Assembly: GCA_903887485.1 (NCBI GenBank) | Contig: CAISPV010000060.1 | Span: forward strand, 1-64,000 | Length of the DNA: 64,000 bases | Direction of reading: 5' to 3' | Source of the DNA: an uncultured Desulfobulbaceae bacterium | GTDB taxonomy: Bacteria; Desulfobacterota; Desulfobulbia; Desulfobulbales; Desulfocapsaceae | Part shown: positions 48,101 to 56,901 of the stretch, piece by piece | Numbering within the stretch: position 1 is the first letter of the stretch | How the letters are laid out: each line of letters opens with the position of its first letter | Notes under the pieces: model-generated | The model's database searches: none | Told to the model about the DNA's origin: nothing | What the model saw: the letters and a program-made list of their open reading frames with translations, nothing else | Program-made: the position numbers and the translations under genes

Positions 48101-48353
48101 CGGCCGGATCCTGACGGCCCTGGCCAGCCGCAAGGGGGGCCGCTGCTGCCAGCGGGAAACCTATATCGCCCTCAGCGAAACTGCCAGGCTTTCCACCGAA
48201 CTGCTTTCGGTATCCCTGCAAGCAGAGGCAATACTCCACTGTGATCAGTACCTGAAAAACAAGGAGTGTATCGGCAAACAGTGCCCGCTTTGGGAACAGC
48301 GAGTCCGTGGTGCTAAAGAAAGAACCCTGCCGATGGCAATGACATTTTCTTAA
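45165..48353 (+). CDS. Radical SAM / ArsM-like methyltransferase / Cys-rich (DUF5714-like) fusion
   Basis: A single 1062-residue protein. Residues 1-95 resemble a PqqD-like peptide-binding segment. The radical SAM domain (about 105-400) has the cluster motif CNLSCSHC at 117-124 and TGGEPF. Residues about 490-720 match the arsenite methyltransferase ArsM: REFYGQ, YGCGSP (Cys534), LVDLGSGSG, SNCVINL (Cys626) and GECLGGA (Cys676), which are the three arsenic-binding Cys positions of ArsM. Residues 785-865 carry five paired Cys clusters, zinc-ribbon-like. The C-terminal 200 residues, with GGVCGFWGACGAAIGIGIG, look like DUF5714. Reaction and substrate are unknown. Confidence 0.82.
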   Translation: MTTAIHIPLRWQRREHEGRAIYIQPETPDWLVPTDYGDQLLQALTSSGSIAEAISNLRKTSPGMVATSMTDEHRIALDLDRLQQALHITSRKGYAGRGQELTLNRLKECWFHLTDRCNLSCSHCLFAASPAKSRTLPQAQLDMAASQALALGCRLFYFTGGEPFLYPDFFPWLTLFLSENPEAHAVILTNGMLLERNIPVLQGLDRLHLQVSLDGLEQAHDSLRGKGSYSQLLDNLAALRQAGIPFTLSIAVSRANVADLAELVTLAASIGAASIHLLYHFIRGKGSQEQFVPPAEIFPHLVAAWERADQCGLPIDNIETLRAQVFSTPGTRHDLSNSGWESVAIGPDGIVYPSPALIGLAEAACGDLAQGLATVWQTSPVLTTLRHASLIDSPRYQKNPLRFIIGGGDIDHSFLTGGEWVGHDPYVELYDKIALHLISRQAACSLRSNRAAITLRMGDIRHDCPDPETSGGSVTLTHCNCVISLASDKGHGQVREFYGQAALTANTDIVNPLAPAQEQADFIPEDSRKRSYGCGSPVTDADPQPGETLVDLGSGSGVECFMAAAAVGAQGRVFGIDMTTEMLSLATASKQEVVVRLGYDNVEFRRGFLEQIPLDNQCADIVISNCVINLSPDKRKTYQEIFRILKPGGRLVISDIITDTPIPLTIKNNVLYRGECLGGAMQQEELVAMLESAGFVAIHLIKRFPYRQVEGMDFFSLTYQAQRPQEEKRVDTVACVYRGPYGAVYTESGILLVKGRRTVIPETDIAYLDDSVFVLDEQGAVTNLIMTSCCCVPPLATEPAASCCVMPDTATESSSRQKSGCMCCGRELFYFTEPLEMACSYCGRTHFADGCCQDGHFVCDRCHQENGLEVIKAICTTTREQDLIRLLTIIRSHPSIPMHGPEHHAMIPGILLACYRNCGGKIGSQEILTAINRGADVPGGVCGFWGACGAAIGIGIGIATIFAATPLTPGPRQLAQEFSGRILTALASRKGGRCCQRETYIALSETARLSTELLSVSLQAEAILHCDQYLKNKECIGKQCPLWEQRVRGAKERTLPMAMTFS

Positions 48354-48368
48354 GAGGAGCCTTCATCC

Positions 48369-48926
48369 ATGGCAAATTCACTACGGGATCAATTTCTCAA
48401 AATGGGTCTGGCCGACAAAAAACAGGTCAGCCAAGCCAAAAAGGCCACTTATAAAACAACCAAGGCACAGGACAAGGGCCGCATTCAAAGCCCAGACGAA
48501 AACAAGATCCATGCCCAGCAGGCCCTGGCCGAGAAAAGGGAACAGGCACAAATCGCCAACCAGAAAAGGCAGGAAGAGATGAGGCACAATGAAGCCATTG
48601 CCCAGCTCAAACAACTCATCGCCACCAACCGCCTGAGCCTGAAAGATGGCGCCATTGCCTATCACTTCACCGACAACAACAAAATTGCCCGGCTCTTTCT
48701 GCCGACTAAGGAAATGGTGGACGAGTTGAGCCAAGGCCAACTGGCTATCATCCGGGAAAAAGACAACTATGCCGTGGTGCCGTCTTCCGTTGCCGAGAAG
48801 ATAAGGGAATGGCGGCCGGATCTCATTGTTCTCCATAACCTGGAACCACCTGAGCCCCAGGCTGATCCTGATGATAGTGATGATCCCTATGCGGCCTACC
48901 AGATACCGGATGATTTGATCTGGTAA
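48369..48926 (+). CDS. DUF2058 family protein (YaiL-like)
   Basis: A 185-residue soluble protein. It begins NSLRDQFLKMGLADKKQV, followed by a long Lys/Gln/Ala-rich helix, and ends in a compact domain with YHFTDNNKIARLFLP and YAVVPSSVAEKI, all characteristic of DUF2058. Family members are described as nucleoid or polynucleotide associated, but the function is not established. AGGAG lies upstream of ATG 48369, 15 bases after the radical SAM fusion. Confidence 0.9.
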   Translation: MANSLRDQFLKMGLADKKQVSQAKKATYKTTKAQDKGRIQSPDENKIHAQQALAEKREQAQIANQKRQEEMRHNEAIAQLKQLIATNRLSLKDGAIAYHFTDNNKIARLFLPTKEMVDELSQGQLAIIREKDNYAVVPSSVAEKIREWRPDLIVLHNLEPPEPQADPDDSDDPYAAYQIPDDLIW

Positions 48927-49026
48927 TTGAGAAAGTGATCGACAAAACTGCATAAAATTGTTCAGCTATCTTTGGGTAACGACTGGCGAATTCAAAATCT
49001 TAAAAATCAAGAGACGGGAGAGCAAG

Positions 49027-49152
49027 ATGAGTGGACACGAGCATCATGAGGCAGGAGCACCTGAAGAGGACCATTCAATCAATGTAAAGGTTGGGGTGTT
49101 TTTTGTTTGTGTCATCCTGTCACTCTTTATTATTGCCATGATCAGTTCATGA
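49027..49152 (+). CDS. 41-residue single-span membrane peptide
   Basis: A very short gene with a strong ribosome binding site (GGGAG, 5 bases before ATG 49027). The product is an acidic, His-rich N-terminus (MSGHEHHEAGAPEEDH) and one membrane helix (VGVFFVCVILSLFIIAMI). The composition resembles small subunits of respiratory or terminal-oxidase complexes, but no such complex is adjacent. A terminator follows at once, so it has its own transcript end. Confidence 0.7.
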   Translation: MSGHEHHEAGAPEEDHSINVKVGVFFVCVILSLFIIAMISS

Positions 49153-49183
49153 AAAGAGTGCAAAGCAGGTTCTGCGTGATTGC

Positions 49184-49220
49184 AAAAACCGTCCGGGTAA
49201 ACCTCCCTGACGGTTTTTTT
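49184..49220 (+). terminator. Rho-independent terminator after the 41-residue peptide gene
   Basis: Arms AAAAACCGTC (49184-49193) and GACGGTTTTT (49209-49218) with a T run at the base. Confidence 0.85.
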
Positions 49221-49237
49221 CTTGCCAGGATCTGTTC

Positions 49238-49948
49238 ATGACCAAAAAGAAGGTTTATGCCGTTGCCGCCGGAATCAAACCCGGGATTTACGATAACTGG
49301 CCAGAGGCAGAGAAACAGGTCATAGGATATGCCGGGGCCAAGTTTAAAGGCTTTACCGACAGGGCTGAGGCCGAGGCCTGGATACAGAACCCACCCCAAT
49401 ACAGCCAGGCACCAGCAAAAAAAAGCACCGGGGCCAAGACGGTGCCGGCTGTATCTTTGCCGCGCGATGGGGAGATCAGCATCTATACCGACGGGGGCTG
49501 CAGCCACAACCCCGGCCCTGGCGGCTATGGCGCCATTCTGGTCGCTGACGGCCAACAGCAGGAGCTCTCCGGCGGTTTCAGGCTGACCACCAATAACCGG
49601 ATGGAACTGATGGCCTGCATTGTCGCCCTGCGTATGGCCCTGCGTACACGGGAGGACAACAAGCGCCCGGTAACCGTCTATTCCGACTCCAGCTATGTGG
49701 TCAATGGCATCAGCAAGGGCTGGGCCAAAGGCTGGCGACAACGGGGCTGGATAAAATCCGACCGGCAACCGGCAGTCAACCCGGATCTCTGGGCCGAGCT
49801 GCTGGATCTGACGGAGAAGATGGCTGTCACCTTTGAATGGGTCAGAGGACACGCCGGCCACCCTCTCAATGAGCGTTGCGATCAACTGGCAGTGGCGGCC
49901 TTAAAAATGAAAGACCTGCCGGTGGATGAGGGGTATCCCGGAAAATGA
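49238..49948 (+). CDS. rnhA: Ribonuclease HI with N-terminal hybrid-binding domain
   Basis: Degrades RNA in RNA-DNA hybrids. The 236-residue protein combines an N-terminal viroplasmin-like hybrid-binding domain (about residues 3-48: KVYAVAAGIKPGIYDNW, YAGAKFKGFTDRAEAEAW), a linker, and a full RNase H domain with the four catalytic residues in YTDGGCSHNPGPGGYGA, NRMELMA, YSDSSYVVNGI and NERCDQLA. It shares four bases with the following kinase gene. Confidence 0.94.
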   Translation: MTKKKVYAVAAGIKPGIYDNWPEAEKQVIGYAGAKFKGFTDRAEAEAWIQNPPQYSQAPAKKSTGAKTVPAVSLPRDGEISIYTDGGCSHNPGPGGYGAILVADGQQQELSGGFRLTTNNRMELMACIVALRMALRTREDNKRPVTVYSDSSYVVNGISKGWAKGWRQRGWIKSDRQPAVNPDLWAELLDLTEKMAVTFEWVRGHAGHPLNERCDQLAVAALKMKDLPVDEGYPGK

Positions 49949-50955
49949 AAGAGAAGACCGCAAATGCCGGGAAACATGCGTTTCACGGACTGACCCCGGA
50001 TGTGATCATCACTCTGGCGGAAAAAGCCCTGGGGGTGCGCTGCACCAATCTCTGCCGCCCCTTGAACAGCTACATCAACCGGGTTTACGAACTGGAATTT
50101 GAGGACCGAACCGGCCTGGTGATCAAGTTTTATCGGCCGGGCCGCTGGTCAAAAAACGGCCTGCTTGATGAGCACACCTTCCTGCAGGAACTTGCCGCCC
50201 TCGAGATCCCGGTGATCGTCCCCCTGAAGATGGTGGATGGCACAACCCTGGGCCGATTCGGCAAGATCTGGTTTGCCTGTTTTCCCAAGTGCGGCGGCCG
50301 CAGTTTTGACGAGTACTCGGAAGAGCAATGGCTGGAACTGGGACGCCTCATCGGCCGTGTCCATGCGGTCGGGGCCGTGCGTCTTCCCGAAGAACGGATC
50401 ACCATGAAGCCTTCCAGCTCCACCCGAACCCAGGTTGATTCTCTGCTTGCCTCCAACCTGATCCCGGCTGAGATGCGGCAGGAATTCAAGGAGCTGGCCG
50501 ATACCCTGATCACCGAGATCACCCCGCTCTTTGACCATACACGGATGATCCGCATTCATGGCGACTGCCATTTCTCCAACCTCATCTACCTTCCGGAAAA
50601 GTCCTTCTACATCATCGACTTCGATGATATGGCCGTGGGGCCGCCAGTCCAGGATTTCTGGATGCTGCTTCCCGGCGTGAAGGAGGATTCCTGGCGGGAG
50701 ATCAATCTCTTTCTCGAGGGTTATGAGACCTTCATGGACTTTGACCAACGCAGCCTGGCCCTGATCGAACCCCTGCGGGCCATGCGCTACATCCATTATA
50801 TTGCCTGGTGCGCCCACCAGGTCAGCGAAGACGGGGAATCACGGGTGGCCCCCAATTTCGGCACCCGGGAATACTGGCAGCAGGAGATGGGAGACCTAGC
50901 CGATCAACTGGAGCGCATCAAGAATGCACCCCGGCAGATCGGCAATATGCTGTAA
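49945..50955 (+). CDS. srkA: Stress response kinase A (SrkA/YihE-like)
   Basis: A 336-residue APH-fold Ser/Thr kinase. The catalytic loop is RIHGDCHFSNLIYL and the metal site is IIDFDDMAVGPPVQDFW; the family C-terminus YIHYIAWCAHQ is present. In E. coli SrkA protects against envelope and oxidative stress by counteracting toxin-driven death. The start overlaps rnhA (ATGA), so both are on one transcript ending at the 50972 hairpin. Confidence 0.92.
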   Translation: MKEKTANAGKHAFHGLTPDVIITLAEKALGVRCTNLCRPLNSYINRVYELEFEDRTGLVIKFYRPGRWSKNGLLDEHTFLQELAALEIPVIVPLKMVDGTTLGRFGKIWFACFPKCGGRSFDEYSEEQWLELGRLIGRVHAVGAVRLPEERITMKPSSSTRTQVDSLLASNLIPAEMRQEFKELADTLITEITPLFDHTRMIRIHGDCHFSNLIYLPEKSFYIIDFDDMAVGPPVQDFWMLLPGVKEDSWREINLFLEGYETFMDFDQRSLALIEPLRAMRYIHYIAWCAHQVSEDGESRVAPNFGTREYWQQEMGDLADQLERIKNAPRQIGNML

Positions 50956-50971
50956 GCTAAGTCAAGGCTGA

Positions 50972-51020
50972 CAAAACGAAAAAGCCGTCAGGACAGGATT
51001 CTGACGGCTTTTTCGTTTTG
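50972..51020. terminator. Bidirectional terminator, 20-bp perfect stem
   Basis: Perfect 20-bp arms (50972-50991 and 51001-51020) around a 9-base loop, with A and T tracts inside the arms, so it can stop transcription from srkA and from the convergent aroF-like gene. Confidence 0.92.
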
Positions 51021-51039
51021 CAAAGAAAGATTATTACCC

Positions 51040-52398
51040 TCAGCTTCTGATCATCTCCGCAATCTGGAAGGCGACCTCCAGACTCTGTTCAGCGTTCAGA
51101 CGGGGATCACAGGTGGTAAGGTAGTTGTTGCCAAGTTCCGCGTCAATGATGTTTCTGGCGCCGCCCATACACTCAGTCACATTGTCGCCGGTCATCTCCA
51201 GATGGATACCGCCGGGGATGGTGCCCTCGGCCCAGTGGATCTCGAAGAAACAGGTGATCTCCGAGAGGATATCGTTGAAATTCCTGGTCTTGTGGCCGGA
51301 CTCGGCGGTATAGGTATTGGCGTGCATGGGGTCGCAGCTCCACACTATATTAAAACCCTCTTTCTTCACCTCTCGCAGCAGCGGCGGCAGAACCTTTTCA
51401 ATCTTCTTCATCCCCAGACGGGTAATCAGAGTCAACCGGCCCGCCTCATTCTCAGGATTCAGGGTCTCGATCAGCCGCTTCACATTATCAAGATCATAAT
51501 CAGGCCCGATCTTCACCCCGATGGGATTCAGGACCCCGCGCAGAAACTCCACATGGGCGCCATCGAGCTGCCGGGTCCGCTCGCCGATCCACAGCATATG
51601 GGCAGAACAGTCGTACCAGCCGCCGCTGGTGGAATCCTCACGGGTCAGGGCCTCCTCATAGCCAAGAAGCAGGGCCTCATGCGAGGTAAAAAAACTGGCC
51701 TCCTTGATCTGCGGGATGTCGGTGGGAATACCAATGGTCGCCATAAACTGGATGGCCTGACTGATATGCTTGGCCAGACGCTCATAGGATCGGCCCATGG
51801 GCGACTGCACCACAAATTCCTGGTTCCAGGCATGGACCCGGTGCAGGGCGGCAAACCCGCCGCGGGTATAGGCCCGCAGCAGATTCAAGGTGGAGGCGGC
51901 CATATTGTAGCCCTGCAGCATCCGATTGGGATCTGGGATGCGGGCAGCGGCAATGGGCTCAGGGCTGTTGACCATATCGCCCCGATAGGAGGAAAGCTCC
52001 ACCCCGTTCACCATCTCGGTATCAGCCGAACGCGGCTTGGCAAACTGACCGGCAATGCGGCCCAGCTTGATCACCGGCTTGCCGCCGGCATAGGTAAGGA
52101 TAACGGCCATCTGCAGGAGCACCTTCAGGGTCTCCCTGATCTTGGGGGCCGTCACCTGCGAAAAATCTTCCGAACAGTCACCGCCCTGGAGAAGAAAGGC
52201 ATCCCCCACTACGGCCTTTGCCAGCATCGCCTTCAAATCGCGGATCTCACCGGCAAAGACCAGAGGCGGCAAACGGGTGAGATTGGCAAGGACCTTGTCA
52301 TGCACATCCATATCCGGCCATTTTGGCTGCTGCAGGGCAGTAAAATTATGCCAGCTCGATTTTGTCCAGTCTGTCGGGTTGTTTTTTGCGGTTCCCAT
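51040..52398 (-). CDS. 3-deoxy-7-phosphoheptulonate synthase, class II
   Basis: First step of the shikimate route, condensing PEP and erythrose 4-phosphate. The 452-residue plant/actinobacterial-type enzyme shows FLLQGGDCSEDFSQ, RIAGQFAKPRS, WIGERTRQLDGAHVEFLRG, LTLITRLGMKKIE, and HLEMTGDNVTECMGGA near the C-terminus. Regulation by aromatic amino acids cannot be judged. Bases 52399-52831 upstream hold a GAGCC/GGCTC hairpin (around 52535-52555), no recognised gene. Confidence 0.95.
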   Translation of the reverse strand: MGTAKNNPTDWTKSSWHNFTALQQPKWPDMDVHDKVLANLTRLPPLVFAGEIRDLKAMLAKAVVGDAFLLQGGDCSEDFSQVTAPKIRETLKVLLQMAVILTYAGGKPVIKLGRIAGQFAKPRSADTEMVNGVELSSYRGDMVNSPEPIAAARIPDPNRMLQGYNMAASTLNLLRAYTRGGFAALHRVHAWNQEFVVQSPMGRSYERLAKHISQAIQFMATIGIPTDIPQIKEASFFTSHEALLLGYEEALTREDSTSGGWYDCSAHMLWIGERTRQLDGAHVEFLRGVLNPIGVKIGPDYDLDNVKRLIETLNPENEAGRLTLITRLGMKKIEKVLPPLLREVKKEGFNIVWSCDPMHANTYTAESGHKTRNFNDILSEITCFFEIHWAEGTIPGGIHLEMTGDNVTECMGGARNIIDAELGNNYLTTCDPRLNAEQSLEVAFQIAEMIRS

Positions 52399-52831
52399 GA
52401 TTTTTCCTTACAATCAGAGCAAGTGGCAATTCAACTTGCATACTATTCACGCCTTCGATGGAAAAAATCCCGCCATATCACCCCTACGGGTGGACGGAAT
52501 TTCCGTTTATTCATATTGGAGGCTCTTATAGGTTAAGCGAGCCTGCGAGAGGCTCATTCTCTTTTCAATTTCTTTCCGGCCTGATCCTGTCGTCCAATTT
52601 CATTACCTTACCATGAACCGCTTCATTGTCAAACAGTTACAATTTATCCCGGCGGATCACGGAGATCACGCTCCTACCCTAAAAAAGGACAAGAGGGGTG
52701 TGTTTACGAAAGGGCCGATGTAAAAATCGGACATCTTTCTATGGGATCTGTGGTAGGATTATTGAGTTATCGTCACGGATCGTTGCTGCCTTCTTTTTTG
52801 CGAGACCTTCACTTTGGCGGGAGGTGTGACC

Positions 52832-53380
52832 ATGCATAGACTTTTTGTATCCATTGATTTGCCTCAGGCTGTAAAGCGGGAACTGGCCGGGATCTATTCC
52901 GCTCTGCCCGGTGCGCGCTGGGTGAAGGATGAACAGATTCATCTTACCCTGCGCTTTATCGGCGAGGTGGACGACAGGGTTTTTCAGGATATACGGGAGG
53001 GACTTGCCGATATAAAGAGTTCCGCTTTTGCCATACGGCTTGCCGGACTCGGTTTTTTCCCGCCCCGCAAGCAGCCGCACGTCTTGTGGGCAGGCGCTGA
53101 GCCCGTTGAACCCATTGCCGCCCTGCGCGACAGGGTGGAGTCGGTCCTTGTCCAGCTGGGCCTTGAGCCGGAAGGGCGAAAATTCTCGCCGCATGTAACC
53201 ATGGCCCGTCTCCAGGATACGCCGGCTACCAAGGTCTCCCGGTATCTGACCGACAACGCGCTCTTTGCAAGCTCGGAATTTGAGGTAGATACGTTTCACC
53301 TCTACTCCAGTATCCTGACCAGGAATGGGGCTCTGCACCAGATTGAGGCCAGCTATTCTCTGATCCCGCCATCAGTGTAA
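52832..53380 (+). CDS. thpR: RNA 2',3'-cyclic phosphodiesterase
   Basis: 2H phosphoesterase formerly called 2'-5' RNA ligase (LigT). The 182-residue product from ATG 52832 (GGGAGGTG upstream) has both catalytic motifs, HLTLRFIG and HVTMARLQ, at the usual spacing, and starts RLFVSIDLPQAVKREL as in the family. It stands alone, divergent from the class II DAHP synthase gene. Confidence 0.93.
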   Translation: MHRLFVSIDLPQAVKRELAGIYSALPGARWVKDEQIHLTLRFIGEVDDRVFQDIREGLADIKSSAFAIRLAGLGFFPPRKQPHVLWAGAEPVEPIAALRDRVESVLVQLGLEPEGRKFSPHVTMARLQDTPATKVSRYLTDNALFASSEFEVDTFHLYSSILTRNGALHQIEASYSLIPPSV

Positions 53381-53467
53381 CAGACAGAATACTGTAAAAC
53401 CCACTCTCGGATTCTTCTGCTCCTTCGCACTGCAAGGCGGTCCTCTGCCTCCAGACACAGAACCTAA

Positions 53468-53893
53468 CTACTTGCCGAGGGCCTGTTCCAGGTCCATCGC
53501 GTGCTCCTGCTCTACGGCAAGGATGGTCCTTAACTGCTGGGCAAGGTGATAGAGATCCAACGCCTCTGCTTGCTTCACGCGAACGATATAACGAGCAATG
53601 GCATCGTTCTCGCCTGCCAGGTCCTGGGTGAGCATTTCCTCATTGTTCGCCGATATCTTGGGAATAGGCATAATAACGGTTGGCGTCCCACCCAGGTAGG
53701 CAATCTGGCTTGCCAAAATCGTCGCGTGGGCCAGTTCTTCCTGGGCGTGGATGATAAGTTCCTTTTGCATAGACTGGTACATAGCACCTTTCAATACCCC
53801 CTGATGTTGGGTGTACTGGACGCACGCTGTATACTCCAGCCCCAGGTCCTTGTTCAGCAATTCGATCAACTTTTCTTTTGTTACCTTTGACAT
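53468..53893 (-). CDS. Ferritin-like/bacterioferritin-family protein
   Basis: A 141-residue four-helix protein with the ferritin-type diiron ligands: EYTACVQYTQHQ, then AQEELAHATIL (ExxH), AENDAIARYIV and AVEQEHAMDLE (ExxH). It is shorter than bacterioferritin and lacks a clear haem-binding Met, so it may be a Dps-like or encapsulin-type ferritin. GGAGGGTGAC sits directly before ATG 53893. Iron storage or oxidative protection is inferred. Confidence 0.85.
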   Translation of the reverse strand: MSKVTKEKLIELLNKDLGLEYTACVQYTQHQGVLKGAMYQSMQKELIIHAQEELAHATILASQIAYLGGTPTVIMPIPKISANNEEMLTQDLAGENDAIARYIVRVKQAEALDLYHLAQQLRTILAVEQEHAMDLEQALGK

Positions 53894-54037
53894 GTCACCC
53901 TCCATTTATTTTTTCAATCTCGTGAGTCCCATAAGGACTCGGCTTTTGTCTCCTGCTCGACCTTTGATCAGGTCAATTTGCTTTGATAAATTGTCACCTT
54001 TTTCTCTTTGAGGCGATTGCAACCACTATCTGGATGT

Positions 54038-56755
54038 TCAAGATTCAAAAAAATGTACCAGATTGCGGCCACTTTCCTTGGCTTGATACATCGCCATATC
54101 GGCCCATTTAAGAACGTCTTCAGGGCTGGCTTCATGGTTGATGAACAGCACTACGCCGATACTCGACGTGCAATGATGTTCTACTGCGATCTCCGTATTG
54201 TCACCTTTCGTGCGCGTCAGCAAATAGGGCTCAGCCAGCGTGACACGTATCTTTTCGGCGACAATGCCAGCCTGCTCGATGGATAGTTCTTGATCCACAT
54301 CCAACTCGCTGAGCATCACTACGAATTCATCACCTCCGAAACGCGCAACGGTATCCATTTCCCGCACGCAACGGGTGATGCGGTGCGCCACTTCGATCAG
54401 CAGCAGGTCGCCAATATTATGCCCGTGCGTATCGTTGAGCGGTTTAAAATTGTCCAAATCCAGAAACATCACCGCACCATAACGCCCGCTGCGTTTGCTG
54501 GCAGCCATCACCTGCCCCAGACGGTCATTAAGCAAGCGGCGATTGGCAAGGTGCGTCAAGGTGTCATAGAAAGCAAGGTTGCGAATCTGTTCCTCAGTTT
54601 TCTTGCGCTCAGTTATGTCCCGGGACACATGCACCACACTCACTACCTTGCCATTCCTGTCGAAAACAGGCGAGGTGGAGACCTCGGTATAAAACTTATC
54701 GCCGTTCGCCAGAGAATGGATATGTTCGGCTGTCGAGTGATTCCCGGTTGTAAGGGTTTCTTTCATCGGACAGATATCGAATGGGGGGCCACAGGGATCG
54801 GGCTGATTATGGGTCACCTCGTAACATTTTCTTCCCACCACGTCCGCCTCGGCCAGTCTGACCTGCTTGAGGAATACTGCGTTGCACCCGGTGATCCGGT
54901 AATCGCTGACATCTATGATTGAAATAGCATCGTCGATACTGTCCATCACGATCCGGGAGAACTCAGTGGCGCTCCAGAGAGCCTCTTCTGCTCGCTTACG
55001 TTCGGTAACGTCACGGGCGATCCCCATTGCACCGGTTACCCCATCACTACAAAGGGGCGTGATACTGAGATCGGCATCGAAATACTCTCCGGACTTCTTG
55101 GCGAGGCGCAATCCGAAAGACGGCAAGGATTCGCCGGTCAGTGTTTTCCGGAAGATGTCGGTGGCGTAGGGTAAATCGTCAGGGTGGATGATGGGCGCGA
55201 ACGGTTTGCCGATCCATTCTTCTACTGTCCACCCCGTAATCTGCTCAAAGGCGGGATTGAGGGAACGGAACGTGCCGTCCGGATTTAAGATGTAGATGAC
55301 GTCGTCGGCATTTTCGAATATACTGCGGTAGCGTGCCTCGCTTTCACGAATACGTTCTTCCGCCTGCGTCCGCTCGGTGATGTCCCTGAATATGCCGACC
55401 AGATAACTCTTCCCGCCCAGGGTGACCGGACTCGCGCTGATGTCGGCATAAAAAACGGTCCCGTCTTTTCTTTTCACCGACATGTTTTCCACGATGGAAA
55501 AATCTCCCTTCTGCGTCCGCTCGAAATGATCAATAACACGGGGCAGATCCTTTTCCGGATGGATGTCGGCAACGCTAATGGTGTTGATTTCTTCGGGACC
55601 ATACCCCAGCATGCTGCACATCATTTTGTTAGCGAGATAGAATTTCTTTTTCTCGATATCCGCAAGAATGATCCCGTCGATGGCGTTGTCGAAAATGTTT
55701 CTGAACCCTTGTTCGAATTCGAGGCGGGACTCTTCCAACCTCTTTTGCTTCTTTTCTATCTGCCCGAGGAAAGCATAAAAAAACACGAAGAGCGCGATGC
55801 CGACCCAAACATAGAAGATGCTGATGAATAGAACAGACCGGTGAAAGGCTGAAACCCTTGCCGTCGTATCGTGCAGAATCGAAATGTGCCCTATTTCACG
55901 CTTGCCCGCATCAATGAGAGGGATGAAGGCGACCTGGTAATATGTCCCTTTACTATGGATATCTGTTCCCGGTTGCAGCGGCTGTTCTCCGGCTATAACC
56001 TGCGCGACATTCTCCGGGATCTGGCCCAGTGCTTCGCCGGCGATTACGGTATCAGGGAAATGTCCCCACTCTTCCTTATGGCCGAGCATCCGTATGCCCG
56101 CCTCCCATCCCTCACGCTGGATGAAATCTTTATGGATAAAGATGTAAACTCTGCTGTCGAGGATTCGCTGTAGCTCTTTGAGAATATGCTCTACTTCCAT
56201 GCCGAGTTCGACATATCCGAGCAGCTTTTCCCCATCATGCCACGGTGTGACCGCCCTCAAGGTAAGGGTCCCCATAGGGCCAAGCTCGATACCCCACGAT
56301 TCCTTTCCCGTTTTTTCGGCTTCCAGCGTGGTGAAGCGGTCGATCCTGTCACCGTAACGGTCCGGTTGATGAAGACGCAAGATATTCACCCTGTCCGGCC
56401 CGTTGAAATAGAGGTGGGTGACATCGTAATGCGATCGTATCTGCTCAAAATAGGGGCTCGTCAGGTCATGGAGGCGCTCCCTGTCTCTCGCCTTGAAGGC
56501 TGCCATCAACTCCTTGTTGAGGGCAAGGGTGCTCAAGGCGAGACTCAGCTTCTGCACCTCTTCATTTCTATACTCAAGGAAGAGCCTTTCAGTCTCCCTC
56601 GTTTTTGCGGCTAATTCCTGTCCCAACACTTCCTGCTGCGACTGCTGAAGAATCAGCGCCATAGAGCCGAGGAGGAGCATTAGGGCGAGTACAAGCGGCA
56701 CGAGAACACGGGTTCTTAAGCTGTTTGTCTTCCTGAGACGTTCAAGGATTTTCAT
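54038..56755 (-). CDS. Cache-PAS-GGDEF diguanylate cyclase
   Basis: A 905-residue membrane protein that probably makes cyclic di-GMP. TM1 at about 18-38, a periplasmic Cache-type sensor (40-305; VTHLYFNGPDRVNILRLHQP), TM2 at about 312-336, then three PAS domains (about 345-725), the last with CYEVTHNQPDPC. The C-terminal GGDEF domain has RFGGDEFVVML and an inhibitory RxxD site five residues upstream (REMD). No EAL domain is present. Signals and targets are unknown. Confidence 0.93.
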   Translation of the reverse strand: MKILERLRKTNSLRTRVLVPLVLALMLLLGSMALILQQSQQEVLGQELAAKTRETERLFLEYRNEEVQKLSLALSTLALNKELMAAFKARDRERLHDLTSPYFEQIRSHYDVTHLYFNGPDRVNILRLHQPDRYGDRIDRFTTLEAEKTGKESWGIELGPMGTLTLRAVTPWHDGEKLLGYVELGMEVEHILKELQRILDSRVYIFIHKDFIQREGWEAGIRMLGHKEEWGHFPDTVIAGEALGQIPENVAQVIAGEQPLQPGTDIHSKGTYYQVAFIPLIDAGKREIGHISILHDTTARVSAFHRSVLFISIFYVWVGIALFVFFYAFLGQIEKKQKRLEESRLEFEQGFRNIFDNAIDGIILADIEKKKFYLANKMMCSMLGYGPEEINTISVADIHPEKDLPRVIDHFERTQKGDFSIVENMSVKRKDGTVFYADISASPVTLGGKSYLVGIFRDITERTQAEERIRESEARYRSIFENADDVIYILNPDGTFRSLNPAFEQITGWTVEEWIGKPFAPIIHPDDLPYATDIFRKTLTGESLPSFGLRLAKKSGEYFDADLSITPLCSDGVTGAMGIARDVTERKRAEEALWSATEFSRIVMDSIDDAISIIDVSDYRITGCNAVFLKQVRLAEADVVGRKCYEVTHNQPDPCGPPFDICPMKETLTTGNHSTAEHIHSLANGDKFYTEVSTSPVFDRNGKVVSVVHVSRDITERKKTEEQIRNLAFYDTLTHLANRRLLNDRLGQVMAASKRSGRYGAVMFLDLDNFKPLNDTHGHNIGDLLLIEVAHRITRCVREMDTVARFGGDEFVVMLSELDVDQELSIEQAGIVAEKIRVTLAEPYLLTRTKGDNTEIAVEHHCTSSIGVVLFINHEASPEDVLKWADMAMYQAKESGRNLVHFFES

Positions 56756-56901
56756 TCTATACTCCGTAAAAACCGCATTTCGTTATTGCACGACACTGAG
56801 TATAACCTGGTGGCATTTAAACTACCCATGTGATTATCAGATCAAAAAGTCGTAAAAACGAATCTGCCCACTTTTCCTCTTTTAGGCCCAGCCTTCATTG
56901 C

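Noticed and set aside
51202-52536. 444-codon open frame opposite the DAHP synthase gene
   Set aside because: Antisense shadow of an unmistakable class II DAHP synthase.
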